Below, in pieces: positions 1-6,417 of a stretch of 6,633 nt of DNA; the first letter of the stretch is position 1, and every line of letters begins with the position of its first letter. Source of the DNA: Solirubrobacteraceae bacterium (lineage in GTDB: Bacteria; Actinomycetota; Thermoleophilia; Solirubrobacterales; Solirubrobacteraceae); contig JADGIB010000207.1 in assembly GCA_019683665.1 (NCBI GenBank), forward strand, positions 1 through 6,633, in the 5' to 3' direction. The notes beneath the pieces were generated by a model, which worked only from the letters and a program-made list of their open reading frames with translations, made no database searches and was not told where the DNA came from. The translations under genes and the position numbers were made by a program.

Positions 1-155
1 TCCCGCTCCTCCGGCGCGAGCGCCGCCGCGGCGCCCCGCCCGGGCCGGGCCGGGGGCGCGCGGCCGGGGGCCGGCGCGAAGGACGCCACCACGGCGGCGA
101 GCATCTCGCGGGGCCGGCCGGACCGGCCCCGCTGGATGTTCCGCCGTGGGGTCAT
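1..155 (-). other. 3' flank; possible but unconvincing start of another minus-strand frame
   Basis: An ATG immediately after the last stop (TAGATG) opens a frame that runs off the window (51 codons: MTPRRNIQRGRS...). It is rich in Arg, Pro, Ala and Gly, matches no family I recognise, has no clear ribosome binding site, and contains the 108-132 hairpin, so I do not call it a gene. Bases 20-78 contain no A or T at all (59 consecutive G/C). Confidence 0.25.
108..132 (-). terminator. GC-rich hairpin downstream of the operon, terminator-like
   Basis: A perfect 10-bp inverted repeat (GCGGGGCCGG at 108-117, CCGGCCCCGC at 123-132) encloses a 5-nt loop. It starts 23 nt after the TAG of the last gene, the right place for a terminator. 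No U-tract follows on the minus strand, so this would be a U-less hairpin terminator of the sort proposed in high-GC actinobacteria, or an RNA 3'-end stabiliser. In such GC-rich DNA, chance hairpins are common. Confidence 0.45.
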
Positions 156-1520
156 CTACTCGATCCCCATGTCCGCCTCGATCTTGCGGACGTCCTTGAT
201 GTACGGGTCGGCGTCCGAGATGTCGAAGCAGTCGGTGTACTGCACCATCTTGCCGTCCTTCGGCGTGACGGTGCGGTCGACGTTGTTGGGGATGTGCAGC
301 GGCGCGTCGCCGTAGTACCACGGCTTGCAGAGGATGTCCGTCTCGAAGTTCGCGACATCCACGAACGCCGCGTTCACCGTCCGCGGGGTGATCTCGCCCT
401 CGATGCCGATCAGCGCCTCGGTGGCGATGCGGGCCTCGAGGAAGCCCATCTGGCTGAACGAGCCCAGCGGGACGTCCGGCGCGTACTTCTCCATGACCTC
501 CCGGTAGAGCTGCATGTCGGGGCCGTCGGCGTCGATGAGGTTCAGCTCCGCGTTGACGAAGAGCTGCTCATCCCACGACGACCCGAGCGCCTCGGCCAGG
601 AAGTCCGTGTTGCACGGGGTCGAGCACGCCCACTTCACGCGCTCGGCCAGGCCCTGCTGCTCCGCGGCCTGGAGGATCTTCAGCGCCTCGGGAGGCGTGA
701 AGTTCAGCACCACGCCACCGCCGTCGCCGGCCGCCTGGACCAGCTTCAGCGCGACCGAGTTCGCGTCCTGGATCGGCACGTTGTCCTTCAGGGACTCGTA
801 CGGGATCCCCTCCGCCTCGACGGTGAGGCGCACGCCCTCGTCGATGTACTCGGTGCCGGGGACGTTGCTCTGGTCGAAGACGATCTTCTTGACGCCCTGC
901 TTCATCAGCTCCTGGGCGGCGCCGGCGGAGCTGTGCCGCGGGCCCATGTTCACGGGCGCGTGGTTGGGCGTCGTGTAGCACTCGGGCGCGATGCCCGAGC
1001 CGATGACGTAGTAGCCCTGCTTCTCGTAGTACTGGTGGTTGACCGCGCAGTCGATCAGCGACGTGCTGCCGACGATGCCGACGACCTTCTCGGTCTCCAC
1101 GAGCTTCTTGGCCAGCGACGCGACCTGACCGGGATCGGTCTGCTCGGTCTCGATGATGTACTCGATCGGACGGCCGTTGATGCCGCCGTTGTCGTTCACG
1201 CACTTGAAGTACGCCTCGGCGGCCAGCGCGACCTCGCTGAAGTCCGTGCCTGGCTGCTTCGTGTTGATCGAGCCGAGCTTGATCGGCTCGCCCGTCGCCT
1301 TCTCGCCGTTGCCGAGGCCGCACTTCGACGCCTCGGTCGTCGTCGACTCGGCGGCGGCGGTCGACGCGCCGGTGTCCGCGGGCGCGGCGGCGGCCGTCGA
1401 GGCCCCGGTGTCGGAGCCCTCGTCGTCGTCACCGCACGCAGCGAACGCGAACGCGAGTACCGCGGCCAGCATGACCGCGAGCAGCGCGCGCAACCTGCGC
1501 CAGCCTGGGTCCATCCTCAT
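156..1520 (-). CDS. Liv-type ABC transporter substrate-binding lipoprotein (internal start within the fused frame)
   Basis: The 454-residue product, read from its own ATG at 1520, is a periplasmic-binding-protein type 1 domain of the LivJ/Peripla_BP_6 kind, used by ABC importers of branched-chain amino acids, amides, aromatic acids and other small molecules. A positively charged N-terminus (GWRRLR) precedes a hydrophobic stretch (residues 11-28) and a lipobox ending AFAAC with Cys29, followed by GDDD, so it should be an exported, lipid-anchored protein. Residues 30-66 are an Ala/Ser/Thr linker. The domain proper begins at about 79 (PIKLGSI), with the family-like NDNGGINGRPIEYI at 109-122 and VVGIVGS at 146-152. 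Eight cysteines after the lipobox suggest disulfides. The start is chosen because of the adjacent strong ribosome binding site and complete signal peptide. It ends at TAG 156-158. No permease or ATPase gene is visible. Fold is confident; ligand unknown. Confidence 0.88.
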   Translation of the reverse strand: MRMDPGWRRLRALLAVMLAAVLAFAFAACGDDDEGSDTGASTAAAAPADTGASTAAAESTTTEASKCGLGNGEKATGEPIKLGSINTKQPGTDFSEVALAAEAYFKCVNDNGGINGRPIEYIIETEQTDPGQVASLAKKLVETEKVVGIVGSTSLIDCAVNHQYYEKQGYYVIGSGIAPECYTTPNHAPVNMGPRHSSAGAAQELMKQGVKKIVFDQSNVPGTEYIDEGVRLTVEAEGIPYESLKDNVPIQDANSVALKLVQAAGDGGGVVLNFTPPEALKILQAAEQQGLAERVKWACSTPCNTDFLAEALGSSWDEQLFVNAELNLIDADGPDMQLYREVMEKYAPDVPLGSFSQMGFLEARIATEALIGIEGEITPRTVNAAFVDVANFETDILCKPWYYGDAPLHIPNNVDRTVTPKDGKMVQYTDCFDISDADPYIKDVRKIEADMGIE

Positions 1521-2537
1521 TGCTCCTCCTCCTCCGTCGTGCGTCGCCGATCGACGCGGTTCGGCCCTGCCGAGCGTGGCCAGAGCGGCCTCGTGGATCT
1601 CGTCGCGCCCGGGCACGTAGAGGTCCTCCAGCGGAGGGCTCAACGGCACGGGAGCGAACGGTGCGCCGACTCGCTCGATCGGCGCGTCCAGGTGGTCGAA
1701 CGCCGCGGCCTGGACGGCCGCCGCGATCTCCCCGCCCACCCCTCCGTGGGCGACGGCCTCGTGAGCGATCACGAGGCGGTTCGTGCGCTGGACCGATTCG
1801 ACGATCGCCTCCAGGTCCAGCGGAACGAGCGTCCGGGGGTCGATGACCTCCGCCTCGATCCCCTCGGCCGCGAGCCGGTCGGCCGCCTTCAGCGCCTCGC
1901 CGACCATGCGCGACAGCGCGACGATCGTCACGTCGCGTCCCTCGCGCACGATCCGCGCCTTGCCGATCGGCACCGGCTCGATCACCTCGGGGACCTCTCC
2001 CCGCTGGAAGTACAGCCCCTTGTGCTCCACGAAGACGACCGGACCGGGGTCCGCGATGGCGCTGGCCATCAGGCCGGCGGCATCGGCCGGATCGGCCGGC
2101 ATCACGACCTTCAGCCCGGGGACGTGGGTCAGCCACGCCTCCAGCGACTGCGAGTGCTGGGCGGCGCCGCGCTGGCCCGCGCCCCCCTGGGTGCGCAGGA
2201 CCATCGGCACCGTGAGCTGGCCGCCCGACATCAGGTGCGCCTTCGCCGCCTGGTTGGCGAGCTGGTCCAGCGCCAGCGTGATGAAGTCGATGAACATGAT
2301 CTCCAGCACCGGCCGCAGGCCGGACTGGGCGGCGCCGATCGCGACGCCGGTGATCGCCCCCTCGCTGATCGGGGTGTTGATGACGCGGTCGCGCCCGTAG
2401 CGGTCGGCCAGGCCGGCCGTCGTCGTGTACGGGCCGCCCTCGGCCACGTCCTCGCCGAGGACGATCACGCGCTCGTCGGCGGCCATCGCCTCGTCGAGCG
2501 CGCGCAGCACCGCCTTCACGTACGTCGTCTCAGGCAT
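156..2537 (-). CDS. E1 beta subunit (copy 2) read in frame into a Liv-type substrate-binding lipoprotein (793-aa fusion ORF)
   Basis: This single open frame joins two unrelated proteins. Residues 1-330 are a canonical E1 beta subunit: Glu59 in TPISEG contacts the ThDP aminopyrimidine, His128 in AAQHSQS is the active-site histidine, and SGGQ, PGLKVVMP, FVEHKGLY and VIDPRTLVPLD follow in family order. A normal E1 beta ends at about residue 325-330 (HEAALATLG). A short unrelated stretch (331-339) leads straight into Met340, the start of a lipoprotein signal peptide and a LivJ-like binding domain to residue 793. The junction encodes a perfect ribosome binding site, so 340-793 is probably translated separately. 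Shifting the E1 beta frame by one base would end it at the TGA overlapping that ATG. The ATG at 2537 overlaps alpha2 by 8 nt. As it stands no stop separates the parts; whether a full-length fusion exists in the cell is uncertain. The E1 beta assignment itself is secure. Confidence 0.85.
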   Translation of the reverse strand: MPETTYVKAVLRALDEAMAADERVIVLGEDVAEGGPYTTTAGLADRYGRDRVINTPISEGAITGVAIGAAQSGLRPVLEIMFIDFITLALDQLANQAAKAHLMSGGQLTVPMVLRTQGGAGQRGAAQHSQSLEAWLTHVPGLKVVMPADPADAAGLMASAIADPGPVVFVEHKGLYFQRGEVPEVIEPVPIGKARIVREGRDVTIVALSRMVGEALKAADRLAAEGIEAEVIDPRTLVPLDLEAIVESVQRTNRLVIAHEAVAHGGVGGEIAAAVQAAAFDHLDAPIERVGAPFAPVPLSPPLEDLYVPGRDEIHEAALATLGRAEPRRSATHDGGGGAMRMDPGWRRLRALLAVMLAAVLAFAFAACGDDDEGSDTGASTAAAAPADTGASTAAAESTTTEASKCGLGNGEKATGEPIKLGSINTKQPGTDFSEVALAAEAYFKCVNDNGGINGRPIEYIIETEQTDPGQVASLAKKLVETEKVVGIVGSTSLIDCAVNHQYYEKQGYYVIGSGIAPECYTTPNHAPVNMGPRHSSAGAAQELMKQGVKKIVFDQSNVPGTEYIDEGVRLTVEAEGIPYESLKDNVPIQDANSVALKLVQAAGDGGGVVLNFTPPEALKILQAAEQQGLAERVKWACSTPCNTDFLAEALGSSWDEQLFVNAELNLIDADGPDMQLYREVMEKYAPDVPLGSFSQMGFLEARIATEALIGIEGEITPRTVNAAFVDVANFETDILCKPWYYGDAPLHIPNNVDRTVTPKDGKMVQYTDCFDISDADPYIKDVRKIEADMGIE
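1350..1412 (-). repeat. Twofold DTGASTAAA repeat in the lipoprotein linker
   Basis: The lipoprotein's flexible linker carries the nine-residue unit DTGASTAAA twice, at lipoprotein residues 37-45 (1386-1412) and 49-57 (1350-1376), a 36-nt period. The copies differ at three third-codon positions while the peptide is identical. The linker probably tethers the binding domain away from the membrane anchor. Confidence 0.75.
1521..1535 (-). promoter_or_regulatory. Strong ribosome binding site for the binding-lipoprotein start
   Basis: On the minus strand four GGA triplets followed by GCA precede the ATG at 1520, giving AGGAGG matches 4 and 7 nt before the start codon. This is the best Shine-Dalgarno in the operon. 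It lies inside the fused open frame, where it encodes the Gly-rich linker DGGGGA, and it is the main reason to believe the lipoprotein is also initiated independently. Confidence 0.8.
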
Positions 2538-3495
2538 CGGACCCCGCGTAGACCAGCTCCGCGACGAGCTCGGGCGGCGGGAACGCGCTCTCGCGCCCGA
2601 ACGCGACGGCGGCCTCGACCTCCTCGGCGGCCTCGGCCTCGATCGCGGCGGGCTCGTCCTCGTCGACCCAGCCCTGCGCGAGCGCGTGGCGCTGCAGGCG
2701 CAGGATCGGGTCCATCTTCTGCCACTCCTCGTCGGCGATCGCCTCCCGGTAGGCGGCCGGGTCCCCCTCGTAGTGGCCGCGCAGGCGCACGGTCAGGCAC
2801 TCGAGCAGGAACGGCCCCTCGCCCGCGCGGGCCCGGGCCAGGAACGCGCCGAAGCGCTCCCACACGGCGAGCACGTCGTTGCCGTCGACGGTCTCGCGCA
2901 CGATCCCGTAGGGGGAGACGACGTCGCTGACGCGCTCGACGACCGTGTGGGCCGAGCGCGGCGTGAACTCGGCGAAGCCGTTGTTCTCGCAGACCATGAT
3001 CAGCGGCAGGCCCCACAGCGCGGCCAGGTTCACCGTCTCGTTGAAGTGGCCGGCCTGGACCGCGCCGTCGCCGAAGAAGACGACCGCGACGGTGTCGCCG
3101 CCGAGCCGCCGGGCCGCGAGGGCGGAGCCGAGCGCCATCGGGATGTTCCCGCCGACGACGCCGGTCGCCCCCAGGAACCCGTGCTCGACGTCGACGAGGT
3201 GCATCGAGCCGCCCATCCCGCGGCAGACCCCGGTCTCGCGCCCCATCAGCTCCGCCATGACGCGGGGCAGCAGCGCGCCCTTGGCCAGCGCGTGGCCGTG
3301 GGCGCGATGGCCGCTGTAGACCGCGTCGTCGTCGCGGAGCTGCAGGCACGTGGCCGCGGCGACGCCTTCCTGGCCCACGCTGAGGTGGATCAGCCCGAAG
3401 ACCTCGTCCGTGCGCTTCAGGCGGCCGACGCGCTCCTCGAAGTGGCGGATCCGCCACATCGTGCGCAGCAGCCGGCGGGCGTCGTCAGCGGTCAC
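2530..3495 (-). CDS. ThDP-dependent 2-oxoacid/acetoin dehydrogenase E1 component, alpha subunit (copy 2, canonical)
   Basis: The 321-residue product is a second E1 alpha subunit, with the compact architecture of acetoin dehydrogenase AcoA or bacterial PDH E1 alpha. The ThDP motif GDG is at 142-144 and NN at 171-172. HLSVGQEG (37-44), GHRAHGHALA (62-71), GGSMH (95-99) and the loop RGHYEGDP (239-246) are all textbook. The GH of that loop carries the conserved active-site histidine (His241). The start is a GTG at 3495, chosen because it sits six nt after the beta1 stop and gives the family's normal N-terminus before the WRIRHFEERV helix; an internal ATG at codon 13 would remove part of that region. 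The ribosome binding site is weak, so translation probably depends on coupling to beta1. The 3' end overlaps the beta2 start by 8 nt. The C-terminal third is rich in Ala and Glu, as is common in high-GC relatives. The substrate, acetoin or a simple 2-oxoacid, is not decided by sequence. Confidence 0.93.
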   Translation of the reverse strand: MTADDARRLLRTMWRIRHFEERVGRLKRTDEVFGLIHLSVGQEGVAAATCLQLRDDDAVYSGHRAHGHALAKGALLPRVMAELMGRETGVCRGMGGSMHLVDVEHGFLGATGVVGGNIPMALGSALAARRLGGDTVAVVFFGDGAVQAGHFNETVNLAALWGLPLIMVCENNGFAEFTPRSAHTVVERVSDVVSPYGIVRETVDGNDVLAVWERFGAFLARARAGEGPFLLECLTVRLRGHYEGDPAAYREAIADEEWQKMDPILRLQRHALAQGWVDEDEPAAIEAEAAEEVEAAVAFGRESAFPPPELVAELVYAGSDA

Positions 3496-3501
3496 GTCTC
3501 G

Positions 3502-4482
3502 TCAGGCTCCGACCGGGGCGGTGCCGAGCACGCCGCGCACGGCGGCGGCGACGCGATCGGCGTCGGGGATCACGTAGGCCTCGAGCGGCTCGCTGTAGGG
3601 CACGGTCGCGTCGAGCGCCGTCACCTGGACGATCGGCGCCTTCAGCAGGTCGAACCCGCGCTCGACGACCTCGCCGGCGATGACGTTCGACGCGGCGCTG
3701 TGGCGCGGCGCCGAGTCGACGAGCACGAGGCGGCCCGTCTTGCCGACCGACTCGAGGATCGTGTCGACGTCGAGCGGCGCGTACGTCCGCGGGTCGATGA
3801 CCTCCGCCTGGATGCCCTCGCCGGCGAGCGTCTCGGCCGCCTTCAGCGACTGGTTGAGCATGTGGGCGTTCGCGACGATCGTCACGTCGGAGCCCTCGCG
3901 GCGGACGTCGGCCACCCCGAGCGGGACGAGGTACTCGCCGTCGGGCACCTCGCCGTGGTCGAGCGTCAGCAGGTAGTTGTGGAAGTAGACGACCGGGTTG
4001 TCGTCGCGGATCGCCGACGCCATCAGGCCCTTCGCGTCGGCCGCCGTCGACGGCGACACGACCTTCAGGCCCGGGATGCCCATGAACATGTTCGTGAGCG
4101 TCCCGGTGTGCTGGCCCGCCCAGCCGGCGGTGAAGCCCCAGCCGGCCTTCAGGACGAGCGGGACCTTCACCTGGCCGCCGCTCATCGCCCGGAAGCGCGG
4201 GCCCTCGTTGACGACCTGGTCCATCGCGACGAGCATGAACTCGGCCATGTAGAGCTCGACGACGGGGCGGTAGCCGGCCAGCGCCGCGCCGACCGCCATC
4301 CCGATCTCGGCCGTCTCGGAGATCGGCGTGACGCGGACGCGGTCGTTGCCGAACTGCTGGCGGAACGGCGCGTTCTCCGTCGTCGCCATGTTCTGGCCGA
4401 AGTAGATGACGGTCTCGTCGCGCTCCATCTCGAGGCGGATGGCCTCGTCGATCGCGGCGATGTACGGAAGCTCGTGGCTCAT
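3502..4482 (-). CDS. ThDP-dependent 2-oxoacid/acetoin dehydrogenase E1 component, beta subunit (copy 1, divergent)
   Basis: The 326-residue product is the E1 beta partner of the upstream alpha1. It has the transketolase pyrimidine-binding half followed by the transketolase C-terminal half. Key residues visible are Glu56 in TPISE, which activates the ThDP aminopyrimidine, and His125 in GQHTG, the active-site histidine position. The family block SGGQVKVP is at 101-108, PGLKVVSP at 137-144, and EVIDPRTYAPLD at 217-228. Compared with copy 2, the loop after the histidine is changed (QHTGT instead of QHSQS), the segment NQAAKA is NEGPRF, and the FVEHKGLY segment is YFHNYLL, all near the substrate pocket. 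Spacing supports co-translation: its AGGAG ribosome binding site overlaps the alpha1 stop codon, nine nt before the ATG. Alpha2 starts six nt after its TGA. Subunit identity is secure; the substrate is probably not the one used by copy 2. Confidence 0.93.
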   Translation of the reverse strand: MSHELPYIAAIDEAIRLEMERDETVIYFGQNMATTENAPFRQQFGNDRVRVTPISETAEIGMAVGAALAGYRPVVELYMAEFMLVAMDQVVNEGPRFRAMSGGQVKVPLVLKAGWGFTAGWAGQHTGTLTNMFMGIPGLKVVSPSTAADAKGLMASAIRDDNPVVYFHNYLLTLDHGEVPDGEYLVPLGVADVRREGSDVTIVANAHMLNQSLKAAETLAGEGIQAEVIDPRTYAPLDVDTILESVGKTGRLVLVDSAPRHSAASNVIAGEVVERGFDLLKAPIVQVTALDATVPYSEPLEAYVIPDADRVAAAVRGVLGTAPVGA

Positions 4483-4491
4483 GTGCTCGTG

Positions 4492-4496
4492 CTCCT
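4492..4496 (-). promoter_or_regulatory. Ribosome binding site of E1 beta copy 1, overlapping the alpha1 stop
   Basis: The alpha1 stop codon TAG is the first part of TAGGAG, so the AGGAG Shine-Dalgarno for beta1 overlaps the end of alpha1. It sits nine nt before the ATG at 4482. This places ribosomes terminating on alpha1 directly at the beta1 start, as expected for subunits needed in equal amounts. Confidence 0.7.
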
Positions 4497-5523
4497 AGGC
4501 GTAGACGTAGGCCAGCGCCTCGTCGTTCTCGGGGAACGGGCTCTCGACGCCGAAGGTCACCGCCTCCTGCATCTCGTCGCGGGCGGCCTTGAGGATCTCC
4601 TCGGCCTGCTCGTTCGTCATCACCCCGTCGTTGACGAGGCGGCCGCGGAACTGCGGCACCGGGTCGCCCTTCAGCGCGGCCTCGTACTGCTCGCGGTCGC
4701 CGAACACGGCGATCGCCTCGTGCTCGGGGTAGTGGAGCGGCACGCCGGGCGGCGCGATGAGGTTGCCGTGGGCGGACAGGCGGTAGACCTTCGACTCGAT
4801 GAGCGTCGGGCCCTCGCCGCGGCGGGCGCGCTCCATCGCCGCGCCGACCGTCTCGTAGACCGCGACCGGGTCGCCGCCGTCGATCGTGACGCCCGGCATG
4901 GAGTAGGCCTTCGCCTTGACCGACAGATCCTCGCCGGCGGCCGCGTTCGCGTCCTCCTGGTGGGTCTGGGTCTCGACGTTGTAGCCGTTGTTCTCCATCA
5001 CGTAGACGATCGGGAGCTTCCAGAGCGCCGCGATGTTCAGCGACTCGTGGAAGGCGCCCTGCTTCGACGCGCCGTCGCCGAAGAAGCAGAGGACGACCTG
5101 GCCCTCCCCGCGGATCTGCGCGGCGTACGCGGCGCCGGTCGCGTGCGGGATGCCCTGGCCGACGATGCCCGACGTGCCGAGGAAGCCGCGGCTCGGGTCG
5201 CACAGGTGCATCGAGCCGCCCAGGCCCTTGCAGATGCCGGTCGCGCGGCCGTAGATCTCGGCCATGATCGCCTTCGTGTCCGTGCCGAGGGCGATCGGGT
5301 AGCCGTGGCAGCGGTACGTCGTCAGGACGTAGTCGCCCGGCTGCATGTTCGCGACCGACCCGACGATCGAGGCCTCGACGCCGTCGGCCAGGTGGGTGTG
5401 GCCGCGGATCACGCCCGGGTGCTCCTCGAACGTGCGCTTCACCCGTTCCTCGAACTCGCGGATGCGCACCATCTGGGTGTACATCCAGACGAGGCGGTCG
5501 TTGTCCAGGGGGCTCGGTGTCAT
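4495..5523 (-). CDS. ThDP-dependent 2-oxoacid/acetoin dehydrogenase E1 component, alpha subunit (copy 1, divergent)
   Basis: The 342-residue product is an E1 alpha subunit of the PDH/BCKDH/acetoin dehydrogenase type. With E1 beta it forms a cytosolic heterotetramer that decarboxylates or cleaves a 2-oxoacid or ketol on thiamine diphosphate and passes the acyl group to a lipoyl E2. The ThDP/Mg motif is clear: GDG at 149-151 and NN at 178-179. Other family marks are YRCHG at 70-74, GGSMH at 102-106 and the FLGTSGIVG block near 114-122. Oddities: the usual GQEA near the N-terminus reads DGVEA (47-51), and the active-site loop that reads RGHYEGD in copy 2 reads SAHGNLI (250-256), keeping only the histidine (His252). 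The ATG at 5523 forms an ATGA overlap with the upstream isomerase gene, and a GAGGAG lies just upstream. Beta1 follows after 12 nt. The exact substrate is unknown; general annotation as an E1 alpha is secure. Confidence 0.93.
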   Translation of the reverse strand: MTPSPLDNDRLVWMYTQMVRIREFEERVKRTFEEHPGVIRGHTHLADGVEASIVGSVANMQPGDYVLTTYRCHGYPIALGTDTKAIMAEIYGRATGICKGLGGSMHLCDPSRGFLGTSGIVGQGIPHATGAAYAAQIRGEGQVVLCFFGDGASKQGAFHESLNIAALWKLPIVYVMENNGYNVETQTHQEDANAAAGEDLSVKAKAYSMPGVTIDGGDPVAVYETVGAAMERARRGEGPTLIESKVYRLSAHGNLIAPPGVPLHYPEHEAIAVFGDREQYEAALKGDPVPQFRGRLVNDGVMTNEQAEEILKAARDEMQEAVTFGVESPFPENDEALAYVYA

Positions 5524-6401
5524 CGCGGGCTCCTCTCCAGGAATTGGGCCGCCGTCGTGTCGTAGGCACGGCGGAAGATCACGTCGATCGGGTTGTTGCG
5601 CAGCTCCTCGGAGAGCACCTCGACGCCCCACGGGCCCGGGTAGCCGATCTCCTTGGCGGCCCGGATGTAGCCGGGGATGTCGAACTCGCCCTCGCCGGGC
5701 AGGTTGCGGTGGTTGATGACCTCGTCGACGTGGTCGTCGTCGGCCATCCACGCCTTCCTGCCGTCGCTGAGCTCGATCCAGGCGAGCCGCTCGCGCGGGA
5801 CGGCCTTCAGGCCCTCCGGCGGGATGTTCAGCTTCTCCAGGTGCCACGTGTCGATCGCCAGGCCGCCGTTCGGGGCGCCGGCCTCCTCGACGAGCCGCAC
5901 GGCCGTCTCGAGGTCGCGGACGTTCACGTCGAACGGCATGAACTCGTAGGCGACCGTCGCGTCGGTGTGCTTCGCCGCGTCCGCGCACAGCTCGGCGAAC
6001 GACTCGACGAGGCGGCCGAACTCGACCGGGTCGCCGGGGATGTTGCCGACCTTGATGTGATGCGCGGGCAGCACCTCGGCCGCCTCGAAGAGCAGGCGGC
6101 GGATGCGGTCCGACTCCTTGCGGCGGTCGTCGGACGGATCCAGCCACCAGTGCATGAGGAACTCGAGCTCCAGGTAGCGCAGCCCGTGGTCGTCCATCGA
6201 GCGGCGCATGTCCTGCAGCGTCTGCGACTCCAGCACGTGCTCGAGGTCCGCGTGCCAGATGCCGAGGCCGGCGAACCCGACCTTCTCCGCCTCGGCGCAG
6301 CGGTCCTCCCAGCTGAAGTAGCTCCACTCGCGGCCGAAGTGGACCTCCACCGGTCCGGACACGGTCCAGTACAGGCCGACGAGCTCGACGTCCTCTCCCA
6401 T
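5520..6401 (-). CDS. Sugar phosphate isomerase/epimerase-like TIM-barrel protein
   Basis: The 293-residue product resembles the xylose isomerase-like TIM-barrel superfamily (AP endonuclease family 2 fold), whose members isomerise, epimerise or dehydrate sugars and polyols using a divalent metal. Visible family signatures are a beta-strand ending in Glu80 (YLELEF), the AYEFMP segment with Glu153, the AIDTWH segment with Asp184 and His187, a WIELSD segment around 208-213, the LPGEGEFDI loop near 234-242, and WGVEV with Glu261. Glu153, Asp184 and Glu261 are the likely metal ligands. There is no signal peptide, so it should be cytosolic. The ATG at 6401 is chosen because a purine-rich ribosome binding site lies just upstream and the longer in-frame extension starts inside adapter sequence. 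Its TGA overlaps the next gene's ATG as ATGA, implying translational coupling with E1 alpha. Family assignment is good; substrate is unknown, and an IolE/IolI-like or hydroxypyruvate isomerase-like role is only a possibility. Confidence 0.85.
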   Translation of the reverse strand: MGEDVELVGLYWTVSGPVEVHFGREWSYFSWEDRCAEAEKVGFAGLGIWHADLEHVLESQTLQDMRRSMDDHGLRYLELEFLMHWWLDPSDDRRKESDRIRRLLFEAAEVLPAHHIKVGNIPGDPVEFGRLVESFAELCADAAKHTDATVAYEFMPFDVNVRDLETAVRLVEEAGAPNGGLAIDTWHLEKLNIPPEGLKAVPRERLAWIELSDGRKAWMADDDHVDEVINHRNLPGEGEFDIPGYIRAAKEIGYPGPWGVEVLSEELRNNPIDVIFRRAYDTTAAQFLERSPR

Positions 6402-6405
6402 CAAA

Positions 6406-6417
6406 CTCCCTCTCCTC
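6406..6417 (-). promoter_or_regulatory. Ribosome binding site of the first operon gene
   Basis: Minus strand GAGGAGAGGGAG ends four nt before the ATG at 6401. This purine block supports the 293-residue start of the isomerase gene over the longer open frame, which begins in adapter sequence. Confidence 0.7.

Noticed and set aside
1429..2136. 235-residue minus-strand frame overlapping the end of E1 beta copy 2 and the lipoprotein start
   Set aside because: It is Arg/Gly/Ala-rich with no motif, and is out of frame with both recognised proteins. It is a shadow frame.
2530..5523. Split transketolase or DXP synthase subunits instead of E1 alpha/beta
   Set aside because: The alpha proteins carry E1 alpha-specific blocks (GGSMH, FLG-TG-V) and the betas carry QH and VIDPRT blocks in E1 beta order. 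Split transketolases lack these.
2425..5565. 1046-residue open frame on the plus strand, and a similar 878-residue one at 294-2930
   Set aside because: Both are antisense to well-recognised E1 and lipoprotein genes, are dominated by Arg, Ala, Asp, His, Leu and Val with no family motif, and are typical mirror frames of very GC-rich coding DNA.
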